Origin: Chitinophagales bacterium
GTDB lineage: Bacteria > Bacteroidota > Bacteroidia > Chitinophagales > Chitinophagaceae
NCBI GenBank assembly: GCA_025355935.1
Contig: JANXYS010000365.1
Span: forward strand, 1 to 20,752
DNA: 20,752 nt
Reading direction: 5' to 3'
Part shown: one piece after another, positions 7,905 to 15,943 of the stretch
How positions within the stretch are numbered: the first letter of the stretch is position 1
How the letters are laid out: the number at the start of each line of letters is the position of its first letter
The notes under the pieces: model-generated
Told to the model about the DNA's origin: nothing
Databases searched by the model: none
The model's input: the letters and a program-made list of their open reading frames with translations, nothing else
Program-made: the position numbers and the translations under genes

Positions 7905-8057
7905 TAGTTTGGTAATTCCTGTAAACATAAGGAATTTTCGCACGAGGTGAATAGTTATAAGTAAATGTACCGTCTTCGCACGTGCGCCGCTTTCCACAGG
8001 GAGATAGGGAATTTATGAAAGTTATTTCGGTTTTCGAATATGCCGTAGCAGGCAATT

Positions 8058-8300
8058 ATGTACTTTTGCACTGTGTATAAGCTTGTTCAACTTTTGCTCA
8101 TTGTGCTACTTTTCCTACTAATTTTTCAGGGAGCCTCTGCCCAGTGCGCCATGTGTACTAAAACTGCCTCTCAGTTGGGCGAAAAGCCAGCCCTTGGCTT
8201 GAACAATGGTATTTTATATCTCATGCTTTCACCTTTCGCCATTGTAGGCTTTATTGGTTACAGGTGGTGGAAAGGCAATAAAGAAGCCGGTCAACAATAG
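8058..8300 (+). CDS. Small two-helix membrane protein with CAMC motif
   Basis: An 80-residue frame with a hydrophobic N-terminus (LVQLLLIVLLFLLIFQGASA, residues 9-28) followed by AQCAMC and, after about 20 residues, a second helix (GILYLMLSPFAIVGFIGY, 51-68) and a basic tail. The layout of signal or helix, QCAMC, second helix, YRWW, basic tail matches small uncharacterised Bacteroidota proteins as I remember them. The two cysteines could bind metal or form a disulfide. The start is uncertain: a TACTTTTG promoter element covers the first codons (8061-8068), so GTG at 8073, giving 75 residues that begin VYKLVQL, may be the true start. The gene is divergent from the M48 protease and convergent with meaB, with only 5 bases between the two stops. 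Confidence 0.75.
   Translation: MYFCTVYKLVQLLLIVLLFLLIFQGASAQCAMCTKTASQLGEKPALGLNNGILYLMLSPFAIVGFIGYRWWKGNKEAGQQ
8061..8068 (+). promoter_or_regulatory. Possible -7 promoter element at the start of the small membrane-protein gene
   Basis: TACTTTTG matches TAnnTTTG exactly. No good TTG lies 19 bases upstream, so this is only half of the consensus. If used, transcription would begin near 8074, inside the longest reading frame. Confidence 0.4.
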
Positions 8301-8305
8301 TAATA

Positions 8306-9205
8306 TTAATTTCCCAGGTAGGGTTGGATAAAACGGTACACATTCACTTCACCACCTACTGCCTCAATTTCCTTTTTTAAATCAGCCTTTGTAATATCTC
8401 TCATCCGGTGATGCCTGATAAGCTGGTATGCTTTTTCTGCCAGCAACCATCCTTTCCTTTCTTTGCTAGAGGAGTTCTTTAAAACTTTTTTAATAGCGAG
8501 TAGTAATTCTGCAATTCCATCTTTATTGATGGCGCTCGTTTTAATAATTTCAATTTCTTCCGTATGATTTGCAAAAGCCGGCGCAAGCATCAGCTTGAGA
8601 TTGCGAACGAAAGCATCAGCACCGGGCCTGTCTGATTTATTTACCACGAATACATCAGCGATCTCCATCAACCCGGCTTTCATCGTCTGTACTTCATCGC
8701 CTGCCTCCGGCACGATCGTTACTACGGTTACATCAGCAAGCCCTGCTATTTCAATCTCACTCTGGCCTACGCCTACGGTTTCTACAATGATAAAATCAAA
8801 TCCAGCGAATTTGAGCAGATCTGTGATTTCAATAATTTTAGGATGGAGCCCTCCAAGAGACCCACGCGTAGCAAGAGAGCGAATAAAAACATCCGGATTA
8901 TTGTACCACTGGCTCATTCGTATGCGATCGCCTAATAATGCGCCCAGGTTAAAAGGTGAGGACGGATCCACGCATAAGACTGCAATCTTGTGCCCTTCCG
9001 CAACAAGGAAACCGATGAGCGAGTCGGTAAGCGTGCTTTTCCCGGCACCAGGCGGGCCAGTGATGCCTAATACGGGTGTTGCGGATGGTGGAAGTGAAGC
9101 AAGAAGCTCTTCCATGCCGGCGACCTCATTTTCAATAAAAGAAATACAGCGCGCAATAGCCCTGGAATTGCCATTCTCAATATCATTTTTTAATTGCCTC
9201 CACAT
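8306..9205 (-). CDS. meaB: Methylmalonyl-CoA mutase-associated GTPase MeaB/ArgK
   Basis: A G3E-family P-loop GTPase that gates delivery of adenosylcobalamin to methylmalonyl-CoA mutase and rescues inactivated enzyme; older annotations call it ArgK. The protein is 299 residues, slightly short for the family (about 310-340). Motifs are GITGPPGAGKST (47-58), DPSSPFNLGALLGDRIRM (80-97), RSLATRGSLGGL (109-120), ETVGVGQSE (142-150) and NKSD (189-192). The start MWRQLKNDIENG fits the family. The mutase genes are not in the window, so this copy stands apart. It implies use of B12 and propionate or methylmalonyl metabolism. A CTATTTTG sequence lies directly before the start but is one base short of the promoter consensus. 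Confidence 0.93.
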   Translation of the reverse strand: MWRQLKNDIENGNSRAIARCISFIENEVAGMEELLASLPPSATPVLGITGPPGAGKSTLTDSLIGFLVAEGHKIAVLCVDPSSPFNLGALLGDRIRMSQWYNNPDVFIRSLATRGSLGGLHPKIIEITDLLKFAGFDFIIVETVGVGQSEIEIAGLADVTVVTIVPEAGDEVQTMKAGLMEIADVFVVNKSDRPGADAFVRNLKLMLAPAFANHTEEIEIIKTSAINKDGIAELLLAIKKVLKNSSSKERKGWLLAEKAYQLIRHHRMRDITKADLKKEIEAVGGEVNVYRFIQPYLGN

Positions 9206-9303
9206 AACTGCAAAATAGTTCAGATTACTGATAAACTTCTACCGCCTGCATGCCCTGATCAAATTATTTATAAGAGAAGCATTACTTTTACCAAAAAAGT
9301 TGC

Positions 9304-10104
9304 ATGCCAGAAAAGGGATTTAAGCGTTACCTAAAACTGTTCGAAAATATTCATAATCCCGGCGAATATTTATTCAATAAAAGCAAACGAAACGAACGTC
9401 CACTGAGGTTTACAACCAGGCCTAACCCCATAACTTTTGATGTTCCGGGAAGTCTCTACCAGGTTTTTAAAGAAATTTTCATGGAGGATGTTTACGGTAT
9501 AAATATGCTCGCCAAAAAGCTGCCCCCGAATCCGGTAGTGATAGATATCGGTGCAAATGCAGGCTTTTTTAATATCCTGTTGCTCTCTAAAATAAAATCT
9601 GCGCAAATACTTGCATACGAACCATTGTTGTCTAATACCCGATTTTTTGAAACAGTTATTAATGAAAATAAAGGTTTATCCGACCACATAGAATTATCGC
9701 AGGCGGCCGTCACCGGCGCGGAAAAACAAAGTATCGACCTCTTCATGGAGGACACGTCCGACAACCAGGTTGTAGCTTCCATTTTTGCAGGATTTAATAA
9801 AGATAATCGCAAAAAAATAACTGTCCCCTGCATTTCACTTTCGAATATTGTCAGTAGTCACCAGCTAAAAACAATTGATCTTTTAAAAATGGATTGCGAA
9901 GGAAGTGAATATGATATACTTTATAACACTCCCCCGGAGGTTGTACGGCTGGCGAAACATATTGCCATAGAAGTGCATAATGTGGATGAGAATAAAAACA
10001 ATTTTTCTACCTTGAGCAAATACCTTGAATCGCTAGGTTATACAATTTCTGCCGCGCCCATTAATAACTTCTGCTACGCAGTAGACGCAATCAAAACAAA
10101 CTAA
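9304..10104 (+). CDS. FkbM-family SAM-dependent methyltransferase
   Basis: A class I methyltransferase of the FkbM family, which O-methylates sugars or other hydroxyls in glycans and secondary metabolites. The protein is 266 residues. SAM-binding motif I is VIDIGANAGFF (79-89), the acidic end of the next strand is YEPL (105-108), and the family motif LLKMDCEGSE lies at 193-202. It is followed after a single base by a GT4 glycosyltransferase gene, so the pair is co-transcribed and likely decorates a surface polysaccharide. The acceptor cannot be read from sequence. The start ATG is the first in frame; a TACTTTTA sequence about 20 bases upstream is one base off the promoter element. Confidence 0.88.
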   Translation: MPEKGFKRYLKLFENIHNPGEYLFNKSKRNERPLRFTTRPNPITFDVPGSLYQVFKEIFMEDVYGINMLAKKLPPNPVVIDIGANAGFFNILLLSKIKSAQILAYEPLLSNTRFFETVINENKGLSDHIELSQAAVTGAEKQSIDLFMEDTSDNQVVASIFAGFNKDNRKKITVPCISLSNIVSSHQLKTIDLLKMDCEGSEYDILYNTPPEVVRLAKHIAIEVHNVDENKNNFSTLSKYLESLGYTISAAPINNFCYAVDAIKTN

Positions 10105-10105
10105 A

Positions 10106-11185
10106 ATGAGTTTTGTAAAAAAGATTGTTCTCGACTGTGAAAGAATGAAATATCCAAATACCGGGCTGTATTATTACTGTCTTCAACTCGGAAAAGCTAT
10201 CCAACGCAACATCGATAAGGACCGTGAATGTTTACAGATTTATGTGAGAGCGCCCGAAGGGCCGGCATTTGGCGAGGGATATGAAATCATCCCTCAAAAT
10301 TCGCTGCACAAATTTTACATGCCATACCAGCAGCATACCGCGATATGGCATTGTACGTACCAGGGAAGTAATTACTTTCCCTTCAGGAAAAAATTACCGG
10401 TTGTTTTGACAATCCATGATCTTAACTTTTTATACGACGAACATAAAAGCCATAAAAAGAAGCAACAATACCTAAAGAAACTCGCGCGAAAGATCCATAG
10501 CGCCGGACATATTGTTGCCATTTCGAATTTTGTGCTTAATGATATCAAAAAACACTTTGATATCAGTGAACATAAATGCAGTGTTATTTATAATGGATGT
10601 AATATTTCTGCGTTCACATTACCTGCGCTGGCAACCAATAAAATCCCGGCAGCACCTTTTTTGTTCACAATTGGAACAGTAGTAGATAAAAAGAATTTCC
10701 ATGTACTTCCACCACTGCTTGAAGGGAATGACCGCCAGTTAATTATTTCGGGTGTTATCCAAAGCGAAGAATATAAATCTAAAATCCTTTCTATTGCCAT
10801 GGAATACGGGGTACATGATCGGGTTATTTTTACAGGGCCAATATCAGAAGCGGAAAAGTATTGGTATATGATAAATTGTGAGGCATTTTTATTCCCTTCC
10901 CTGGCCGAAGGCTTTGGTTTGCCCGTAATTGAAGCAATGTATTTCGGTCGTCCGGTAGTGTTATCCACCCATACCTCGCTGCCCGAGATAGGAGGCGATG
11001 AAGCTTATTACTTTCCTGACTTCGAGCCGCTTAGTATGAAAAAAGTTCTGAAAGAAAGTTTGCAGCATTACGAGCTGTATCAACCGACAGAAAAAATAAA
11101 GGCGCGGGCCTTATTATTTAATTGGGATGAGGCTGCAAGGCAATATCTAGAAATATACCGAAGGTTTTATCCATCAGTGAGCTAA
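10106..11185 (+). CDS. GT4-family glycosyltransferase (group 1)
   Basis: A retaining GT-B glycosyltransferase of 359 residues. The C-terminal nucleotide-sugar site is clear: GTVVDKKN (190-197), VIFTGPISEAEKYWYM (240-255) and the E-x7-E motif in LAEGFGLPVIEAM (E268 and E276), followed by GRPVVLS (281-287). The N-terminal acceptor half carries the usual LTIHDLNFLYD (101-111) and VAISNFVLNDI (137-147) segments. It has no membrane helix, so it acts in the cytoplasm or at the inner leaflet. The start lies one base after the stop of the FkbM methyltransferase, which indicates translational coupling. It probably adds a sugar to a lipopolysaccharide or capsule precursor; donor and acceptor are unknown. 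Confidence 0.93.
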   Translation: MSFVKKIVLDCERMKYPNTGLYYYCLQLGKAIQRNIDKDRECLQIYVRAPEGPAFGEGYEIIPQNSLHKFYMPYQQHTAIWHCTYQGSNYFPFRKKLPVVLTIHDLNFLYDEHKSHKKKQQYLKKLARKIHSAGHIVAISNFVLNDIKKHFDISEHKCSVIYNGCNISAFTLPALATNKIPAAPFLFTIGTVVDKKNFHVLPPLLEGNDRQLIISGVIQSEEYKSKILSIAMEYGVHDRVIFTGPISEAEKYWYMINCEAFLFPSLAEGFGLPVIEAMYFGRPVVLSTHTSLPEIGGDEAYYFPDFEPLSMKKVLKESLQHYELYQPTEKIKARALLFNWDEAARQYLEIYRRFYPSVS

Positions 11186-11236
11186 TTACGCTTTATAGGC
11201 TAAGGGAATGCTGCCCCGGATCCTTTTAAAATTTGT

Positions 11237-11244
11237 TATTTTTG
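11237..11244 (+). promoter_or_regulatory. Possible -7 promoter element before the ABC exporter
   Basis: TATTTTTG matches TAnnTTTG and lies 34 bases before the ATG at 11279. No clear TTG is found at the expected upstream distance. It suggests that the exporter can be transcribed separately from the two glycan genes. Confidence 0.45.
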
Positions 11245-11278
11245 CAGGCTTAATCAGCATTCATATCTATTTCAGTTA

Positions 11279-13117
11279 ATGAAGAGTTTACGAACAATTT
11301 TCAAATATATCAGGAAGTATCCTGGTTTAATAGCAACTTATTTTACATTCAATATTTTTTCTGCCGTATTCGGCGTGATTTCTCTGGGCTTATTAAGTCC
11401 GTTTTTAATGCTCATTTTTAAGCAGGGAGACGCGTTTAAAGCGGTAACAAGCCAGGGATTTTTTAACAGGATGAACCCGGTAAATTATTTTAAAGAGTGG
11501 CTTTACACTATGATCAATAGTCCAGGACCTGGTGGAAGCATCAAAGCTTTAATGGTAATATGTATTGTTGTGTTCTTTGCAATCCTCCTGAAAAATCTTT
11601 TCGCCTACCTAAGCATGTATTTTCTAAATCCAATCAGGAATCGCATTTTAAATGATATGCGCAGTAGTATGTACGAGAAGATTCTCCGCCTTCCCATTGG
11701 CTACTTTAGTGAGCAACGAAAAGGTGACATCATGAGTAAATTATCAAATGATCTTGCGGATGTAGAAGGCTCTACCATTAGTGTGCTTGAAAGTATTTTC
11801 CGGGAGCCTATTACCATCCTGTTGTTCCTCATATACATGATCATCTTAAGTCCTCAGCTTACGTTATTTCTGTTGATCTTCCTCCCAGTCTCTGGATTTA
11901 TACTGGGCCGCATCGGGCGTTCCCTGAAAAAAGAAAATACTCGGGTATTACAACAGTTTGGTAAATTATTCTCTACAATCGAAGAAACCCTTGGGGGGAT
12001 TCGTATCATTAAAGCTTTTAACGCAGAGGCAAAGATTCAGGATAAATTTGAAAAAGAGAACGATGCGATGTACCAACTAAAAAATAAGGCTAACCGCCGG
12101 CGTGACCTTGCGTCACCGGTATCGGAGGCTCTCGGGATTACCGCGGTTTTATGTATTCTTTGGTATGGTGGTCGCATGGTACTAAGTTCCGACAAATCAT
12201 TCACGCTAAACGCTGGCGATTTTCTGGCGTACATTGCCATATTTACCCAGTTAATACAGCCGCTTAAAGGACTATCAAATGGGTCGTACAACATGCAAAA
12301 AGGTGCAGCCAGCATCGAAAGAATTGAGGGGCTGATTAATGAAAAAGTAGAGATACAGGAAATGCCTGGCGCAAAGATTCTGGAAAATTTCAAAGATTCT
12401 ATAGAATTAAAGAACGTAAGCTTTAGTTACGAGGACTCTGCTATTTTGAAAAATATCAACCTCATCATTAAAAAAGGGAAAACGATTGCACTTGTAGGAA
12501 GCAGCGGCGCAGGGAAAAGCACGCTGGTAGACCTTATTCCCCGATTTATTGATGCAGGGAGTGGAGAGGTACTTATAGATGGAATAAATATAAAAAATTA
12601 TACGCTGCATTCTATCCGCCACCAGATGGGTATTGTAACACAGGAAGCCATTCTTTTTAATGATACTATTGCCAGTAATATTGGCCTGGGCAAGGATAAC
12701 GCAAGCGCAGAAGAAATAAAAAACGCGGCCCGCATAGCAAATGCTGAAATCTTTATTGATAAAAAAGAAGATAGTTACGAAACGAATATTGGGGACAGGG
12801 GAATGAAGCTAAGCGGCGGAGAACGCCAGCGACTAACAATCGCACGTGCGGTTTTGAAAAACCCACCCATCCTTATTCTTGATGAGGCTACATCAGCACT
12901 TGATACCGAAAGCGAGCGATTGGTACAGGATGCTATTAATAATCTTATGGCCAACCGAACTTCCATTGTCATAGCCCACCGGCTTAGTACAATTCGTCAT
13001 GCAGATGAAATAGTAGTATTGCAAAAAGGCGAAATAGTCGAAAGAGGAACGCACGACAGTCTGTTAAAGCAAAACGGGTTTTACAAAAAGCTGGTAGATA
13101 TGCAGGAAGTGAAATAA
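11279..13117 (+). CDS. MsbA-like lipid/oligosaccharide ABC exporter
   Basis: A half-size type IV ABC exporter of 612 residues that should work as a homodimer in the inner membrane. The N-terminal part (1-340) has six predicted helices, including 20-47, 90-115 and 177-210, and an insertion between the first two (50-88). The nucleotide-binding domain has Walker A GSSGAGKST (407-415), the Q-loop glutamine in VTQEAILFN (Q455), signature LSGGERQR (511-518), Walker B ILILDE (531-536) with D-loop SALD, and the switch histidine in IAHRLSTI (H567), so it should be ATPase-active. By family it resembles MsbA, which flips lipid A-core, and related lipid-linked glycan exporters. Genes for a methyltransferase and glycosyltransferase lie just upstream. 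The substrate is inferred. Confidence 0.88.
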   Translation: MKSLRTIFKYIRKYPGLIATYFTFNIFSAVFGVISLGLLSPFLMLIFKQGDAFKAVTSQGFFNRMNPVNYFKEWLYTMINSPGPGGSIKALMVICIVVFFAILLKNLFAYLSMYFLNPIRNRILNDMRSSMYEKILRLPIGYFSEQRKGDIMSKLSNDLADVEGSTISVLESIFREPITILLFLIYMIILSPQLTLFLLIFLPVSGFILGRIGRSLKKENTRVLQQFGKLFSTIEETLGGIRIIKAFNAEAKIQDKFEKENDAMYQLKNKANRRRDLASPVSEALGITAVLCILWYGGRMVLSSDKSFTLNAGDFLAYIAIFTQLIQPLKGLSNGSYNMQKGAASIERIEGLINEKVEIQEMPGAKILENFKDSIELKNVSFSYEDSAILKNINLIIKKGKTIALVGSSGAGKSTLVDLIPRFIDAGSGEVLIDGINIKNYTLHSIRHQMGIVTQEAILFNDTIASNIGLGKDNASAEEIKNAARIANAEIFIDKKEDSYETNIGDRGMKLSGGERQRLTIARAVLKNPPILILDEATSALDTESERLVQDAINNLMANRTSIVIAHRLSTIRHADEIVVLQKGEIVERGTHDSLLKQNGFYKKLVDMQEVK

Positions 13118-13209
13118 AATTTATACGGCGGGTGACCAGGCGATCCCTGTAAAAGGCTAAGCGATAGTCCATCATTTTAATTTAAGCCGATAGGCATAAA
13201 AATTTAGCA

Positions 13210-13845
13210 ATGACAAATTTCATCCCGATTTTCCCACTCGGCATTGTTGTTTACCCGGGTGAACTCGTAAACCTCCACATTTTCGAACCTCGTTACAGGC
13301 AACTCATAAAAGATTGCTTCGATGCCAAAAAACAGTTCGGCATACCTACCGTTTTAAACAATAAGGTAAGTGAAATGGGGACACTGGTGCAGGTTAACGA
13401 AATAACCACTACGTACGACGACGGCAGAATGGACATTAAAACAGAAGGCCTTCAAACGTTTAAAATCCTTGAAATTGTAAGGGAGTTACCTGACAAATTG
13501 TATAGCGGTGCTATTGTAACTTATCCTAAAGTATCACTCAAAGGCAGCGTCGGGCTGATGAAAAAAATCTTGCAGGGAATAAGAGAGATTCACAAAAGCC
13601 TTGAAGTGAACAAAGATTTTAAAAAGTCTGATGAGGAATTATTGAGTTACGACATAGCCCATCATGCAGGTATGAGTTTACAGGATGAATATTATTTGCT
13701 GGAGCTTGAAGAAGAATTGCACCGGCAGGAGTTTTTAAAACGGCATCTCTCTAAAGTAATTCCCATCATGGAAGAAATGGATACCTTAAAATCCAAGATT
13801 CAGCTAAATGGTCATTTTAAAAATCTCGAAGGTTTTCAGTTTTAA
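13210..13845 (+). CDS. Stand-alone LON substrate-binding domain protein
   Basis: A 211-residue protein made of the LON N-terminal (La) domain without the ATPase or protease parts. The hallmark lies at residues 6-30: IFPLGIVVYPGELVNLHIFEPRYRQL. The C-terminal part is helical and charged (LLELEEELHRQEFLKRHLSKV, 155-175), as in other stand-alone members. The function of these is unsettled: substrate binding, or protein-protein contact in quality control. The coaX gene begins 11-20 bases downstream, so the two share a transcript. No clear promoter was seen in the 92 bases upstream, and no terminator follows the ABC exporter gene, so read-through is possible. Confidence 0.9.
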   Translation: MTNFIPIFPLGIVVYPGELVNLHIFEPRYRQLIKDCFDAKKQFGIPTVLNNKVSEMGTLVQVNEITTTYDDGRMDIKTEGLQTFKILEIVRELPDKLYSGAIVTYPKVSLKGSVGLMKKILQGIREIHKSLEVNKDFKKSDEELLSYDIAHHAGMSLQDEYYLLELEEELHRQEFLKRHLSKVIPIMEEMDTLKSKIQLNGHFKNLEGFQF

Positions 13846-13865
13846 GAAGTATTATAATGCACAGT

Positions 13866-14597
13866 ATGATTACTATTTGTTTTGATTTTGGGAATACACG
13901 TCTTAAGGCTGCTATCTTTGATGCTGATACATTACTGGAAGAACTTGTATTGGCGGATGACTCCGATTTATCGGTAATGACTTTAGTAGAAAAATACAAA
14001 CCGGCAAGAACTATATTGTCCTCAGTAATTAACCACAATCCCGAAATAGAAACCATCTTACAAAATCAAAGTCGTTTCCATAAACTTTCACCTTCCACCA
14101 AAATTAATTTCACTACTCCTGTTGGGAGGCCAGAAACTATCGGAGCCGACCGGCTTGCGTTAATGGCTGCTGCGGCACACTACTTCGCCGGCAAACACAA
14201 TCTTGTTATCGCATTGGGTAGCTGCATCACTTATAATTTTTTAAACCAGTATGGGGAGTTTCTGGGAGGAGGCATTTCCCCCGGTATGGATATGCGTTTT
14301 AAGGCGATGCACGATTATACAGCTAAGCTGCCTCTTATCAATGCTTCCTGGAATTTTCCGCTCATCGGGTATGATACAAGAACAAACTTGTTGTCGGGCG
14401 TAATTAATGGGATGGCGAATGAAATCGAAGGTTTCATACAAAAATATGAGGATAAATACAGCAACTTTAACGTGGTTTTAACCGGGGGCAATTCAGCCTA
14501 TTTTGCAAGTCAACTTAAAAAAAGGATATTTGCCGACCATAATTTTTTATTTAAAGGACTGTATGTACTCAGCGAACTCAACAACTGCGATCATTAA
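13866..14597 (+). CDS. coaX: Type III pantothenate kinase
   Basis: CoaX phosphorylates pantothenate, the first step of CoA synthesis; type III enzymes are insensitive to CoA feedback and need a monovalent cation. The ASKHA fold is visible: FDFGNTRLK (residues 6-14, first catalytic Asp D7), GADRLA (93-98, D95), GGGISPGMDMRFKAM (134-148) and the C-terminal VVLTGGNS (203-210). I chose ATG 13866, so the phosphate loop sits at the usual N-terminal place; ATG 13857 adds three residues. In the segment that usually reads DxGTxxTxD this protein has ALGSCITYN (116-124), so the third conserved aspartate is alanine and the last is asparagine. Length (243) is normal. No other kinase for this step is in the window, so activity is likely but not certain. 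Confidence 0.9.
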   Translation: MITICFDFGNTRLKAAIFDADTLLEELVLADDSDLSVMTLVEKYKPARTILSSVINHNPEIETILQNQSRFHKLSPSTKINFTTPVGRPETIGADRLALMAAAAHYFAGKHNLVIALGSCITYNFLNQYGEFLGGGISPGMDMRFKAMHDYTAKLPLINASWNFPLIGYDTRTNLLSGVINGMANEIEGFIQKYEDKYSNFNVVLTGGNSAYFASQLKKRIFADHNFLFKGLYVLSELNNCDH

Positions 14598-15921
14598 ACG
14601 AATTTCCGGATTATTTATAGCAGTACTTTTCTCTCTTTTTTCTTTTGCACAGGAAAACTCTCCTTATTCAAGATATGGAATTGGAGATTTAGCCCCGAAC
14701 AGGAATGTCCTCAACCGGGGAATGGGTGGCATTTCTGCAGGCTACTCAGATATTTCAAGCCCAAGTATTAATCTCTCAAATCCCGCTTCGCTTGGTTCGC
14801 TGATTAATACAATCTACGATCTGGGTGGGGATATCGACATACGCAATTTAAAAAGCAATACCTCTCCGCAGAAGTTTAAATCGGTTAACACTATTATCTC
14901 CTATCTGCAGGTTGGGTTCCCAATTACACCCAGGAGAATGGCTGCTAAAGGAAATTCATGGGGGATTAGCTTTGGGTTACGTCCTGTGACCCGGGTTAAT
15001 TATAAGATAGAAGAGAACAAAAGATTGCCGAATGTCGATAGCTTGAAGACTTTGTATGAGGGCAACGGGGGCCTGTCCCAAGCCAACATTGGTACTGGTA
15101 TAAAGATTAAGAATTTTAGTTTCGGTGCAAGCTCTGGCTATGCATTTGGGACAAAAGAATTCAGCACTAAAATAACGCCGGTGAATGATACCGTGGTATA
15201 TTATAAGTCTAATTCTGCAAGTCAAACCCGGTTTGGAGGTCTTTTTGTAAACCTGGGTGCACAATACGACATTAAAATGAAGAAGAATGCTGTTCTCCGC
15301 CTCGGGGTATATGCTAATCTTGAGCAACAGTTGCATGCAAACCGTGACCTGGTAAACGAAACCTTCACCTACAACTCCGACGGGGGCATAGTTGGAATTG
15401 ACACTATCACCTATACAAAGGGTGCCAGAGGAACATTAAAAGTACCCGCTACTTATAGTGCCGGCTTTACATATACAAACGATCACTGGCTTTTTGGGGC
15501 AGATATCGATTTTGCAAAGTGGGAAACATATAGCCTTTATGGCGAAAAAGATCCTTCAGTCCAAAATAATTATACCTTCCGAGCAGGCGCCCAATATTTT
15601 GCGGCTACAGATAAAACACCTGCTAGTAAATACTGGAGTTTTGTAAAGTATCGCACTGGATTTTATTATGGAAATGATTATATAAAGATAACTAAAGAAC
15701 GTCCTGACTACGGCGTTACTTTCGGCGCAGGTTTTCCTCTTACTTCGCTCCGCCGTAATGCTTTTGCTTTTTACCGTGAAGGTTTGGTTGTTCTTAATAC
15801 TGGTTTTGAAATCGGAGCGAGAGGTAATAAGCAAAGCCAGAGCATTCGAGAAACTACAACGAGGTTTAGTATCGGCCTTTCGATGAATGCCCGCTGGTTC
15901 CAGAAAGTAAAATACAATTAA
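14563..15921 (+). CDS. Outer-membrane beta-barrel protein (FadL/OMPP1-like)
   Basis: A predicted outer-membrane protein of 452 residues from ATG 14563. This start gives a signal peptide (ISGLFIAVLFSLFSFAQ, 14-30); the frame can be extended to 14503, but that puts 20 extra residues before the signal. The mature N-terminus ENSPYSRYGIGDL (31-43), then MGGISAGYSD and SPSINLSNPASLGSL, is a lineage-typical pattern in Bacteroidota, related to FadL/TodX-type or PorV-type barrels. Alternating strand patterns with many aromatic and glycine residues run to the end. The start lies inside the last 35 bases of coaX, so translation is coupled. Its cargo or role is unknown. The next gene, LptC-like, begins 22 bases downstream. 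Confidence 0.82.
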   Translation: MYSANSTTAIIKRISGLFIAVLFSLFSFAQENSPYSRYGIGDLAPNRNVLNRGMGGISAGYSDISSPSINLSNPASLGSLINTIYDLGGDIDIRNLKSNTSPQKFKSVNTIISYLQVGFPITPRRMAAKGNSWGISFGLRPVTRVNYKIEENKRLPNVDSLKTLYEGNGGLSQANIGTGIKIKNFSFGASSGYAFGTKEFSTKITPVNDTVVYYKSNSASQTRFGGLFVNLGAQYDIKMKKNAVLRLGVYANLEQQLHANRDLVNETFTYNSDGGIVGIDTITYTKGARGTLKVPATYSAGFTYTNDHWLFGADIDFAKWETYSLYGEKDPSVQNNYTFRAGAQYFAATDKTPASKYWSFVKYRTGFYYGNDYIKITKERPDYGVTFGAGFPLTSLRRNAFAFYREGLVVLNTGFEIGARGNKQSQSIRETTTRFSIGLSMNARWFQKVKYN

Positions 15922-15943
15922 AGATTTTTTTTATATCCCACCA

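Noticed and set aside
7977..7986. CGCACGTGCG palindrome between the M48 protease and the small membrane-protein gene
   Set aside because: It is only 10 bp and could arise by chance; no second copy or nearby regulator gene supports an operator.
7905..7997. A 31-codon upstream extension of the M48 protease gene
   Set aside because: The extension would place residues before a clear signal peptide beginning at ATG 7904; the exported start fits better.
8595..9218. A 207-codon open frame on the plus strand opposite meaB
   Set aside because: It is fully antisense to a gene with all its conserved motifs and has the low-complexity Ser/Thr/Pro composition of a mirrored frame.
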